Shown: positions 20,733-30,357 of the stretch, one piece after another
Numbering within the stretch: the stretch's first letter is position 1
Layout of the letters: every line of letters starts with the position of its first letter
Origin: Gnetum montanum
Taxonomy: Eukaryota > Streptophyta > Gnetopsida > Gnetales > Gnetaceae
Length of the DNA stretch: 31,148 nt
Assembly: GCA_015680685.1 (NCBI GenBank)
Contig: MNCI01004607.1
Location: 226,622-257,769 of the forward strand
Direction: 5' to 3'
Translations under genes and position numbers: made by a program
The notes under the pieces: generated by a model
The model's database searches: none
Seen by the model: the letters and a program-made list of their open reading frames with translations, nothing else
What the model was told of the DNA's origin: nothing

Positions 20733-21036
20733 TCATGGGAGCATCAATAAGTGGTTTTCCAATACAATTTCTAACACCTCACAAGTAGTTAAATAAACTA
20801 AGATATTAAAATAATAATAAAAATCAAGGGAATCAATACATTTAACTACCTTAGGACCTGAAGGATTAAGTTTTTGTAAGCACTTAAGAGCTTTAATACC
20901 TAATTTTCCAAAATTAACATTAACTATGGATGATCGAAAGATACATAAATTAAGAATTAAAGCTAAGAATGATCCATGATCATACATGTAATTGTAGATG
21001 GCTCCCAAAATAGGTCGCCAAGTGGGTGGGTCATCA
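20733..21036 (-). other. unidentified open stretch spanning the right inverted-repeat arm
   Basis: The minus strand from 21036 reads DDPPTWRPILGAIYNYM, SFLALILNLCIFRSSI, then past the arm GKLGIKALKCLQKLNPSGPK, where AAG|GTAGTT near 20860 could be a splice donor; the frame stays open to about 20733. It is not similar to the gag, pol or 3' ORF of the surrounding elements. It might be a fragment of a host gene exon or part of another transposon. I do not recognise it. Confidence 0.3.
20910..21036 (-). repeat. right arm of the 127-bp inverted repeat, followed by N
   Basis: Reverse complement of 20365-20491 with four differences, all in the outer half. It ends GGGTCATCA and is followed by the N at 21037. 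From 21038 the sequence again aligns with the E3/E2 spacer. Confidence 0.85.
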
Positions 21037-21037
21037 N

Positions 21038-22560
21038 ATTCCAATTAAGATTTTGGATATATAGAAGCTCATAATTAGGTTTGGAAATGTCATGTTTTCA
21101 AGTCAAAAATCATTTCAAAAAACACACAAAGTTGGATGATTCATATCATTAGGATTACAGTTGAATCATAATAGGCATGTGATGATGAGTTGTAAGTTGG
21201 ATGTCTAAGAGTTATGCAAGTGGATCTTTTCCAAAGTAGGTGCATGCCTTAAATGCCCTTGCCTAACCATTCTAGAAGGTGTTCTTAGGCACTTTGGAAA
21301 TTTAATGTTGATCTAGGCTAGAAATCATACCCACACAACCATCATCATCAAGATCCTATATTATACTCAAACATAATTCATTAGGTGGATCATGGTATGT
21401 AGTAATGAGGTAAGTAATGGAATTTAGAAGGGATTGTATGAATGGGGGTATGATATATCTTATCATTTTGACAATAGATCCTTTTGGATGGATGTAATTA
21501 AGATGATTAGGATACCTTTCCATCTAGGTTTCAAACCAAGTCCATATAAGCACCAGTGGTCTCACATTGTCTTACCTCAAACTTACAACCATGAGATCAT
21601 CATAACTACAAGAGAATATCATTACTTAACAAAAGATCAATAAAGAAGCAATTATACTTTATAATTTATTGGCAAAAATCTTGTCTTTGGTTAGAGGGGT
21701 GTCTTCAAGCATGGGTAACATATCTTTCCAGCCCAATGACTAGTGCATGTTCCCAAGAGATCTTTAGAGATGTGTGTTTTTGTCCCCATTTTTTTCGAGG
21801 GTCATACTTGGCAAAGAATATAATTTCATTCAAAATTACAATATAAACAATGATACATCCATATAGCATTATGAGATTCATTGAAGAAGCTTAAAGGCTT
21901 AAAAACCTCCTTGAGGCCACACCCTTTTCCATTTGCCCTTGGTTCTTTCCCCTTTCTTAAGGTAGCTAGATCACAATTTCCTTTTAGTTTTTATATAAAA
22001 GAATAATATCATCTTCATGATGTGAACCTCTTATTCATAGAATTGAAAGGGATGAATGTTGTGGAATCATTGCCTTATACTATCATGTGCTTGATAAATA
22101 GTTAGTATAGAACATAGTGGCAATAATAAGGTTGGCCTATACATAAAAATAGTTGTCCTAATGTTTAGTATTAAGAAAAATAACAATAATAAATAAGAAA
22201 ATACTTGAAAATTTAAAAACTTCAAAAACTTCAAAAATACCTATGACCCAAATTAAGGAAAAATATATCAAAGAAAGTGAAAACTTCAAGAAAATAGAAA
22301 ATGTAAGAAAAATGAAAAAAGTAATTAGAGATGGTGTAAAATAAAAAAGTGAGAAATTTGTCCTCACAAGGGGTTAGATGGTTTTCTCCCTCTTGACTAA
22401 GTTGTAAGGAGGAGATCATGAAAATATAGTGTGCTTACCTTTGCATTGAGATGTTATTATTGGTCCTGGTTGCTGGAAAATTTGTGAAGAGTTTTACTTG
22501 TTGGGTGTTGACCAACATGTGCTTTTCTAGGCTTATTAGTTGGTAAACTATCATGGCCTT
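21038..22560 (-). other. E3 post-integrase spacer
   Basis: There is no supported gene here. The sequence aligns on the minus strand with the E2 spacer: 21040-21095 with about 12680-12735, 21215-21430 with about 13045-13320, CTTCAAGCATGGGT near 21700 with the same string near 13600, and the A-rich tract 22170-22330 with 13995-14125. ACTTAGTCAAGAGGGAGA on the minus strand near 22390 is a decayed form of the internal PPT-like motif. Confidence 0.6.
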
Positions 22561-22885
22561 AGAAGAAAAATTTGAATACATAATATAAAGCCCTTCTCAT
22601 AATGTTTGAAACTTAATTCATTGAGGTACATGTGTAATGTTACAATAGAGAACCTTATCTCTTAATTGAAATTAAACTCTTCTTATCCTAACATCATGTC
22701 GTTACTTGTTGTATGTCTTATGCACTTTATTCATCATAGGGACTACTTTTTGATTATCATCTACCACATTAAGTATCATCAATATTTCGTTCTATACTAG
22801 ATTAATATCAAAGTTAATGTCATATGTAGTTGTAAGTGTATGCAGCTTAATTTGAATTAGAAGTTTGGGCAACTTTCCAAACAAA
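22560..22885 (-). pseudogene. int: E3 integrase C-terminal fragment
   Basis: Read on the minus strand this aligns at the base level with E1 4405-4760: GAGATAAGGTTCTCTA (near 22660) is identical to E1 near 4628, followed by CACATGTACCTCAATGAAT for CACATGTGCCAGAACGTAC, and GGCTTTATATTATGTATTC for GACCTTATATTATTTATGC. It covers the end of the catalytic core and the C-terminal domain. Stops and indels abound. The alignment stops abruptly at about 22885, where + strand RT sequence starts. Confidence 0.65.
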
Positions 22886-23575
22886 ATTATAGTCATCCAA
22901 AACATTTCCCAAAGACCGTAGATAGTCAAGGATGTTCAATTATTCCTTGGTCATATAGGGTACTATAGGTGGTTTATTGAAAATTTTTCAAAGATTGCGA
23001 AGCTGTTTGTTGAACTAACATAGAAAGATACATCATTCTAGTGGTCCAGAGAATGTGAAAAGGCAGTTAAGAGCCTGAAGTAAAAACTAATCAAGACACT
23101 AATCTTCTAATCCTTGGATTAGTTCAAGCTTTTCCACATCACAACCAATGCTTCAAACTATGCATTAGAAGCTGTGTTAACCTAGCTAGATGATAAAAAA
23201 TGACCATATTACATACACTAGCAGAAGCATTATTGAAGGACAACTTAACTATACTCCTATAGAAAAGAAGCTTATGACTGTGGTATATACACTTGAAAAA
23301 TTTAGACATGATGTACTTTGGTATTCCATTTGTTCATACACACCATAGTGCAATCATATTTTTAACAAATAAACCAATGGTTAGTCTAAGAGCAATAAGA
23401 TGGCTCATTATACTACATGAATTTGACATGATAATGATTGATAGTAAAGAAACTAAATATATTGTACATGATCACATATTAAGATTAGATGGGATTCTCA
23501 AGAGAGTGAAGAATTGTTATTAGAATAATTCCCCAATAAAATTTTATTTACTACGATAGCAATGGTTGTAGATTT
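22886..23575 (+). pseudogene. pol: E4 RT C-terminus and RNase H
   Basis: FLGHIGYYRWFIENFSKIAK near 22950 is the RT connection motif. RNase H follows with TNASNYALEAVL and, near 23330-23480, HTHHSAIIFLTNKPMVS, RWLIILHEFD and VHDHILRL. In the family and in E1 these read HTDHSAI and ADHLSRL, so one catalytic Asp is His here. Stops and frameshifts interrupt it. It was once continuous with the integrase at 24488, before the LTR insertion. Confidence 0.8.
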
Positions 23576-24487
23576 TGTTGCTAATAAGTAGCAAGTATAC
23601 CCTACATCCAACCATATGAATCACAAGCATGCACTAGTGATCTAGTTAAATTCCATGGACTTAGTTCTTAAGTTCTTCTATAGACAAAGATTGTGAACCT
23701 AAGGTTTCATGTGATCGTTGTCTTTCTAACTCTCACTTGTGTATGTTCTTATGTATGGCTAAGTGTGAGTTAAGGCATATGATATTTGTTTTTATTTATA
23801 TATTTATATTTTTATCTTAGGTTCTAGGTAGAAGGATGAAGAATTAACTATTAACTCTTTTAACTACCTAACTATTCTAAAGGCTAACTATCCTAACATA
23901 AGTAGTCGTTCCCACCTTCTGTACACATCATGAACTAGTACTAATGCTACTAGGTAACCAAGTGGTGATTACTAGGCATACCAAATGGCCACTGCTAGGA
24001 TTACCAAGCATTGCATGCTATGCTCAACGTGGTTGTACTTATGTTTTCATGTTTAAATTCATTGATAGCTTAAGCCAAGAAATGTAAAGTGCTTAAAAGA
24101 TAAAGTGTGAATAGGAAATATTAAACTATCTAAGTGTTGTAATGAATGTTAGAAATTTCATCTTTATTTCCATTCACATAAAGGTGTTCAAGCACATGAT
24201 GCTCAAACAAAGATCTGTATAATCTCTTAATTCATGCTACGGGTAATCAAAGGAAAATATTCTAACTCTAGAAGCAACAAAATATAAGAGCTTCACTACA
24301 ATATGGACTTAACATGCCATAAATGTAGTTGGTTATCACATTTATATAGGCTTGATTGAGTCAGTGTTGACACATCTGTATCGATGCATGTGACCATGTG
24401 TCAACTGGTATATGTCGACAAGGCTACGTTGATGGGGTTGCATCAATGCATGCCTATTGATGTAGCTAGTTGAACTACACTTCATCA
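23576..24487 (-). repeat. related LTR inserted in E4, probably solo
   Basis: It starts near TGTTGCTAATAAG (23576; TGCTAA at 23579 is an alternative) and ends ACACTTCATCA (24487). The block TATACCCTACATCCAACCATATG corresponds to GTACCCCTACACTCAACCATATG of the other LTRs, and the body aligns with 19516-20356. Pol sequence on both sides is that of E4, so there is no internal region and it is a solo LTR; I see no clear target duplication. TATATAAA lies at 24348-24341. U3 carries ATGCATG-type palindromes instead of GATATC. Confidence 0.78.
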
Positions 24488-25743
24488 GCCATAAATTCAT
24501 AGATTACTAATTATATGACATATCTAGCTACACAAGAACTTTCTATTGAATGGGATAAAAAACAAAAAGAATAGTTTCTTCACAAAGTGAAATGATATAT
24601 GGAGATCAAAGAAAATATTTATAAGATATGTGCGGATGGATTAATATGATGGTATGTTTGGAGGAGACTTAACAAAGAGTTCTATAAGATGAACATGAAG
24701 GACCATGTGATGGTAACTATTCATGACAAAGAATAGCTTTAAAACTTTTCATGGTAGGTTACTTTTGGCCTATCAATTTTAGGAAGACACATCATTTTGC
24801 ACAATCTTATTAAAAATTTTAAAAAGATGAAGGATTGAAAGCTAGAAATAAAAGACCATAATACTGGATACAACCATTAGAACCATTTGATATTTGGTAA
24901 ATTGACTTTATAGGTTCGATCACACTAATGCCAAATGAAAAGTCCTATATTATTATGACTATTGATTACTGTACCAAGTGGGCATAAGTAGCTACAATTA
25001 AAGATTGCACAATCATAATAGCTATAAAATTCTTTCAACATCATGTGGTGAACATATTTGGAATGTCATAAATGTTAATATCAAATAATGGAACTCGTTT
25101 CACTGGAGCTACATTCAAAAAACTAATGCAACAACTTAGGGTGAATCATAAACTAATCATACCCTATCACCCCAAGTAAATGGTTAAGCTAAAGTAACTA
25201 ACAAAGGGATTACATGAATATTAATAAGAATTGTTAGTAAATATAGGAAGGATTGGAGTACTAAGTTTAATGATGCACTATGAGCATATTAATCAACTTG
25301 GAAACTTCCTATAGGATATTCACCATATGAACTACTCTATGGAAAATTACCTACTCTACTAATCTAAGTAGAGATAAGAATCCTTACAACTACTTATGCA
25401 CTTAACATAGAGATAGACTTAGCCTAAAAAGAATGATTGATGAATCTTAATATACTAGACAAAAATAGATTAATAACGTAGATGAGCAATGAAATTCATA
25501 AGAAGTATTTCAAACATTGACATAACACTAAAATTTGACAAGTTTTTATTATACTTGGAGATAGAGTCCTTTACTATCATCCAAACCATGCCACCAAAAG
25601 GACGAAGTTTCAAACTTTATGGAAAGACCCCTATATAGTCTATGCCACATATTAATTAGATGTCATGCAAATTTATCACCTAACTGAAGCACCACTAATT
25701 TCAGCATGGCACATTTCAAAGCACTTGGAAGAGAATTCTTGAC
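24488..25743 (+). pseudogene. int: E4 integrase
   Basis: Recognisable stretches are QPLEPFDIW followed by a stop and IDFIGSITLMPN (near 24880-24930), NGTRFTGATFKKLMQQL (near 25090), and TKFQTLWKDPYIVYATY near the end (25600-25650). The first catalytic Asp is kept (IDF), but the second is Asn (ISNNGT for ISDNGT), the reverse of the situation in E1. The zinc domain upstream is barely readable. Numerous stops; non-functional. Confidence 0.8.
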
Positions 25744-25909
25744 CCACAACGTCAAGCTTAGATTATACAAATGTAGGGGCCGTCAGACTCAGGCAAAGGA
25801 GAGAATACAGTTTGTAAGCTTGCTTGTACAACAACACTTGAGGAGAAGGAAGAAATAGCATATGAAAATTCATGGAAGTTGTATGGAGTCCAATCATCAT
25901 GATTAGCAT

Positions 25910-26690
25910 TGCTGCCGCAGCCGCGCCTGATCCTCCGCTGCACCGCACCCTCAGACATGTCAACAAAACCCTCATCATGTTTTTCTTCCCTTGCCATGCA
26001 GGCTCATTTCATCATTGCCATGAAGCTGTAACCGCGGCTGCCTCCTGATATTCCTATAGTCACGGTGCTACCAACAGTCGCAATTGTACACCACTTCTGC
26101 CTCCACGTGCACCCCACCTCTGTACTGTAGCTACACCACTTCTGCCACCACGTTGCCACTTCTACACTGCCGCTGCTGCATCGTCCTTGCCACTGCTGCA
26201 TCGTCCCTGCCACTGCTGCATCATCCCTGCCACCGCTGTTTACTGCCTGCCACCACTATTTCCTATGTCGCGTTGTTGTTTCTGCTCCAGCTGCTCATCG
26301 CCACCCTCTGTGCTCCCGTCGCTGACGTCGTGCTGCCTGCCGCGTCACTGACTTTGCCTGCCTGACGTCACGCTGCCTTTGCCACGTCACTATTTTCTGC
26401 TTACCACACTGCTGTTTTTCCACTGCCGCTGCCACCTCGCTTTTCTGTCTGTCGCGTCCCCCACTGACTCCCGCGCTGCCTGCCACATTGCCGTCTCTTG
26501 CGCCTGCCGCGTCACTGCCTGCCGCTGCTGCTCCCGCTGCCACGTCACTGTCTTCTGTCCACCGCGTTGCTGATTTTTTCTGCTACTCCTCCTGTGCGTG
26601 CCGCGTTGCTTCTCCTACGATGCTTGCCATGCTGCCACTCCTGCGCTGCTGACCACGTCGTTGTCTTCTGCTCCTGCTGCTAGCTCCAGG
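25910..26690 (+). repeat. GC-rich CTGC/CGTCACTG island inside the E5 LTR
   Basis: In AT-rich surroundings, about 780 bases are dominated by degenerate repeats of CTGCC, CTGCTG and CTGCCACGTCACTG. A clear tandem is at 26174-26233: three 20-bp units of TGCTGCATCGTCCCTGCCAC with one or two changes, plus a weaker fourth. Open frames on both strands here are composition artefacts rich in Ala, Cys, Leu or Arg; I see no protein. Confidence 0.75.
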
Positions 26691-27036
26691 ATTGTCATCG
26701 CGTTCGTGCCCGATCAGAGATGGATTCAGATGCAGTGGCAAGGGCGTTTGTGGAGCATTACTATAGCATTTTCGACAGCAACTGAGCTGGCCTGGCAACA
26801 CTATACTAGGACCAATCCATGCTCACATTCGAGGGCCAGAAAATCCAAGACACCCAAAGCATCGTTGCTAAGCTCACTTCTCTGCCCTTCTAGCAATCCA
26901 AGCATAACATGGCCACCGCTGAAGCTAATTTATTTATTTTTGTTTAAAAAGTTTCTAAAGTTTTATCAATTGAGGGCTTGTATTTTTAATTTATTTGTAT
27001 TTTTATGGGCTGGAATGACCCATAAGTTGTAAAATA

Positions 27037-27123
27037 CATTGAACCTGGTCAAGGAAGACAAATTGCCAACACACATCCAACTCATGTACAACTTTCTAGC
27101 ATAGATGCATTGAACCTGGTCAA
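27037..27123 (+). repeat. 16-bp direct repeat upstream of the E5 TATA box
   Basis: CATTGAACCTGGTCAA occurs at 27037-27052 and at 27108-27123, 71 bases apart, in the promoter-proximal part of the LTR. It could be a duplicated factor site; no known factor is assigned. Confidence 0.6.
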
Positions 27124-27126
27124 AGC

Positions 27127-27146
27127 AAACCCTAGCCAAAACCCTA
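27127..27146 (+). promoter_or_regulatory. two telo-box motifs upstream of the E5 TATA box
   Basis: AAACCCTA occurs at 27127-27134 and 27139-27146, ending 10 bases before the TATA box. Telo-boxes (AAACCCTA) are known plant promoter elements bound by telomere-repeat-binding (TRB) proteins and linked to Polycomb recruitment and growth-related expression. Confidence 0.55.
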
Positions 27147-27155
27147 GCCCAAACC

Positions 27156-27163
27156 TATAAATA
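27156..27163 (+). promoter_or_regulatory. TATA box of the E5 LTR
   Basis: TATAAATA in the context CCTATAAATACCCC, a strong plant core promoter. Transcription should begin about 30 bases downstream, giving R-U5 of about 600 bases before the PBS. Confidence 0.7.
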
Positions 27164-27791
27164 CCCCATAAATTCACACAAATTGAGAGAAGGCAAGGAG
27201 GAAAGAGAAGCAAAACAAAAGCAGCAAGAGGGAGAAGAAGGTTGGAAGAGGCAAAGATTGGAGAAATTGGCGATTTCGAAGGAGGATAGAACTTGCAATC
27301 CTTGGGCGCTCAGCACATCCGATTTTTGGCTTCCAAATTCTTCTCACATCATCGCATCATATCTTTCCAGGGCTAGGCATTTGACTTGCCATTCACACTT
27401 GTGCAACTACGCTTTGACCAGTGCACATTTTTCTAAAACAATATAATACAGTTTCATTATTGCCTCCCATTTACATTATTTAGTTCTGTTTATGCTTTAC
27501 AACTATACCTTTGTTTATGCTTTATTCATAATTCTATACGCTTTATTTACATTTCGTATCATTGTTTACATTCCGTTTACATCCGTTTACGATAACCCCA
27601 ATGCTAGCCGTAGCTTACGCTCGGGGAAGTCCTTGGTTGATTTGCGTGCAGACCATCCAAGGCACTCTGCCTTCGTTTACTTTTCCAGCTTGCCCTTGGG
27701 TGAAGGCAGGGTCGGCTGTGGCTACCCAACGATCTCTCGGTGTTTGTTTCCCATCCAGCCTTACACCGACGATTTAGGTCAGTACAGTTTT

Positions 27792-27808
27792 TGGCGCTAG
27801 AAAGAGGG
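27792..27808 (+). other. primer binding site of E5
   Basis: TGGCGCTAGAAAGAGGG begins five bases after the LTR end. Plant gypsy PBSs often begin TGGCGC, and a TGGCGC(T/C)AGAAGGAGGG form is common in Tat-type elements. I cannot assign the tRNA with confidence. It differs from the tRNA-Asp type of E2. Confidence 0.65.
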
Positions 27809-27973
27809 CCACTTTCTTGCTATTGATTAAAACCTCACTACCTATCAAAACTCATCCATCTTGCCCATTTGAGTCTCTTTATCCCTGTTGATCACACTAA
27901 GCTTTTGTCACCCCACACTACAACTGCTTATGATCCAACTCCATTCGTCTATCCCAGTCCATTCACATTTATC

Positions 27974-30255
27974 ATGGAATCTTCCCAAGTGAACCCAGTA
28001 ACACTACTAATTGCTTCAAACCCTGTGACCGCTACAGAATCTATAACCGTTATTGAACACATATATCCTCAAGGCCCTACACGCCAATCCCTGAGGCTAC
28101 AAGGCAAAGGCCCTATTCATGCAACTCTTACACCCGAACAATATAATTTTATCTGTGTCAAGATCCAAGCCAACCTACCCATTGATCGTATAGAGAGGGA
28201 AGCTAAGCGAGAATATGAATTCATCCATAAAGGAGGACGTGAGTTTATCCCTTCAGCTTTTGACATAATCCCACTATTTGAAAACCATCATAAACTCATG
28301 TCCCAACTTCTTATGACTAGAAGTCAAGCCTTACAAGTACCTCCCATAGAGCCTCAAGACGAAGAAGATGACTTTGCAGCCCAATCTGAACATGGAGAAT
28401 CATACCATACCGTTAGCCCCCATGCCCATACAAACCCATTATTCCATCCTTTCCTGAAAGAAACTATGTTTCCTTCTTTATCCACAAACATTCAAGCACC
28501 TGTTTCCCATTCCATCCCTATCTTCTCCGTGCCCAATAACATTCACTTTGATGCATCCACTTCCATCATTCCTCCACCAGTGCAGTCCCAACAACTCCCC
28601 CAAACCAATGCAGGGTCAATCCTTCAACCTCAAGTAATTGGAATACTATCAGTCATACTAGCTTCCACATCCACCCATTACATACCCCAAATGCAAATTC
28701 ATAGGGCACCATTGATTACTCCTACCCAACATATTCAAGTGTTGCCTCACAACATGTGGTTGGGAAATGGGTTCCACTAGTAGTCTCAGTCCCGAATACC
28801 ATCCCACCACAACAAATGTTAGCCCAACAACCTGCTTTTCCACAAACAATGCCACAGTTAAACCATTATCATCCACAATCAACTCAATCCATTGGTTTGC
28901 CTGCCGCTCAAGAATGGGTAGACACACAAAAAATGATGCACTCGTTGGTAGAAGAACTGAAATGCCTTAACAATGAGGAAGTCAAGGTACTAGATTTCTA
29001 TCAAGATGACCCAATTGACCCCTCAGTTCCACCCTTGACCTTGCCAAAAGGAGTCTCATTACCTCAACTGACTAGGTACAATGGAGAAGGGGACCCAAAT
29101 GCCCACCTAGTGACATTTAGAACCGAAAGCCTTTTACTTCAAGCATGGCCCCATGTAATTTTGCGAGTGTTTGCAATGTCCTTAACTAGAAAAGCCTTAG
29201 ACTAGTACCGATCTTTACCCCGTAGCTCCATATCTTCTTTAGAGAGTTTGTTGCATCAGTTTGTCACCCGTTTCAAGTACAACTTAAAACCTGAAGCCAC
29301 ATTAGATAGCTTGATTCAAATTAAACAAGCGCCTTTAGAGCTAGCACAGAAATTTATCCAAAGGTGGAGTGCAACCTTTAACGAACTTCACAAACCTATT
29401 CCCGAAAGATATTTACTCACTATCCTCAAATCAGCTGTGAATGACTTTATTAAGTCAAAACTTTACTACCTGAAAGCCCGCACATTGAGCCAAGCATTCA
29501 TACAAATCAAAGACATAGAAGAAGTGGCACAATCAAGCAATGACCCAGCTTATGTGGCCTACAAAAACCAACATACTTGTAAGCAAAACACAACTGAAGC
29601 AATAGTAGCCGCAGTCACAAAAGCAACCAACTGGGGCCCAAAAGCTAAGCAACCTAAATCCCCAGCTAACAAAGCCACCAAATCTGATGCCAACTCACCT
29701 ACATCAACATGGGCCACCCCAAAACCCAACTTTCAGTGCAAGGACCGCTCAAAGTATACACCACTACCGATGCAACCCTCTCAACTATTGGAGCAACTCT
29801 TGAAAGCCGGGAAAATCCAACACAAACACGTGTCAGAGATTACTCGCCAAAAACATGACAGGTACTGTGAGCTACTAAGGAACCTCACCTTAGCAGTACC
29901 AAATGAGCCTCTAGTCCCACAACATTTTAAATTGGACTAATACTATCATTACCATCAAATGGCTGGTCACAGTACAGACAACTGTCATGCCTTGTAAGAT
30001 AACCTGCAGGGAATGATAGAAGAAGGCCAACTAGTGATTGACACGGCAAGTCAATCTAACATAGATGATGCCTCCTATGTAATAAACTCAATTAGCATAG
30101 GTGGAAAGCCCAAACCTGTGCAAAAACCTTTTACGATCCGTGTGCCTCCCAGTAAGGTAAGGATTCCCCTAGCCTCCACAAACAAGAGGCTTCCCTTTGT
30201 TATCAAGGTACCACTCCAAGCACCCATAACACCCTTTGTGGTCAAGGCTCCATAG
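27974..30255 (+). pseudogene. gag: E5 gag
   Basis: The first ATG in frame is at 27974 (MESSQVNPV). The N-terminal part (to about 28755) is Pro/Gln/Thr-rich with an acidic patch (EPQDEEDDFAAQ). A frameshift near 28750 moves into the frame of the gag core: LTRYNGEGDPNAHLVTF, ALD followed by TAG (29203-29205, Trp in relatives), YRSLPRSSISSLESL, FVTRFKYNL. Then come a Lys/Pro-rich linker, YTPLPMQPSQLLEQLLKAGK and a stop-interrupted zinc-knuckle-like AGHSTDNCHAL whose first Cys is Tyr. The order matches Tat/Ogre gag. It packages RNA; stops at 29203, 29938 and near 29995 make this copy defective. Confidence 0.82.
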
Positions 30256-30261
30256 AAATTA

Positions 30262-30321
30262 TCTGCTAAGATGTTAAACTGGCATGATTCGTCCGCTAAG
30301 ACGTTAAACTAGCATGATGCA
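30262..30321 (+). repeat. 30-bp tandem duplication between E5 gag and protease
   Basis: Units 30262-30291 and 30292-30321 share CTAAGA(T/C)GTTAAACT with four or five differences. The length is ten codons, so the frame is kept; the peptides read SAKMLNWHDS and SAKTLN-stop-HDA. Confidence 0.7.
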
Positions 30322-30357
30322 GCAACAAAAACCGCTAAGCAACCTTTCGTCATAAGA

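Larger units (their letters stand above)
7752..22885 (-). mobile_element. E3: oldest minus-strand relative of E1/E2, in pieces
   Basis: From right to left on the minus strand the visible pieces are: integrase C-terminal fragment (22885-22560), post-integrase spacer with A-rich tract (22560-21038), an unrelated segment with Ns (21037-20362), a solo LTR insertion (20356-19516), 3' ORF (19438-17186), E2 (17185-8709), rest of 3' ORF (8708-about 8285), decayed PPT and truncated 3' LTR (8038-7752). Each piece was matched to E1 or E2 by eye. Unlike E2, this element retained at least part of pol, so the 3' ORF and pol once coexisted in one element. The 5' part beyond 22885 is replaced by the inverted fragment E4. 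Confidence 0.7.
22886..25771 (+). mobile_element. E4: inverted pol fragment of the same family
   Basis: The fragment starts within the RT connection region and runs through RNase H and integrase to the integrase tail (about 25743), on the + strand, with a related LTR inserted at 23576-24487. No LTR of its own is visible: its left end is an inverted junction with E3 and its right end is cut by the E5 LTR at 25772. It is more decayed than E1, with stops every few dozen codons. Confidence 0.75.
25772..27786 (+). repeat. E5 5' LTR (about 2.0 kb)
   Basis: The borders are inferred: TGTAGGGGCCGTC at 25772 lies just after the E4 integrase tail, and TACA at 27783-27786 lies five bases before a PBS-like TGGCGC. 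The ends form the short inverted repeat TGTA/TACA. The LTR contains a GC-rich, CTGC-rich island (about 25910-26690), a TATA box at 27156 and telo-box motifs just upstream. The mate LTR is outside the window, so the left border is not confirmed. Long LTRs are common in Tat/Ogre elements. Confidence 0.65.

Noticed and set aside
22158-22419. Minus-strand Phe/Ile/Leu-rich frames that look like membrane proteins
   Set aside because: They are translations of the A-rich tract of the E3 spacer (T-rich on the minus strand).
26295-26801. Overlapping open frames rich in Ala, Cys, Leu or Arg on both strands
   Set aside because: They lie in the CTGC-rich repeat island of the E5 LTR. GC-rich simple repeats lack AT-rich stop codons by chance, and no domain is visible.
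27183-27446. 87-codon Glu/Lys-rich frame after the E5 TATA box
   Set aside because: It lies in the R-U5 leader, well upstream of the PBS, and has no similarity to gag. It is probably untranslated leader.
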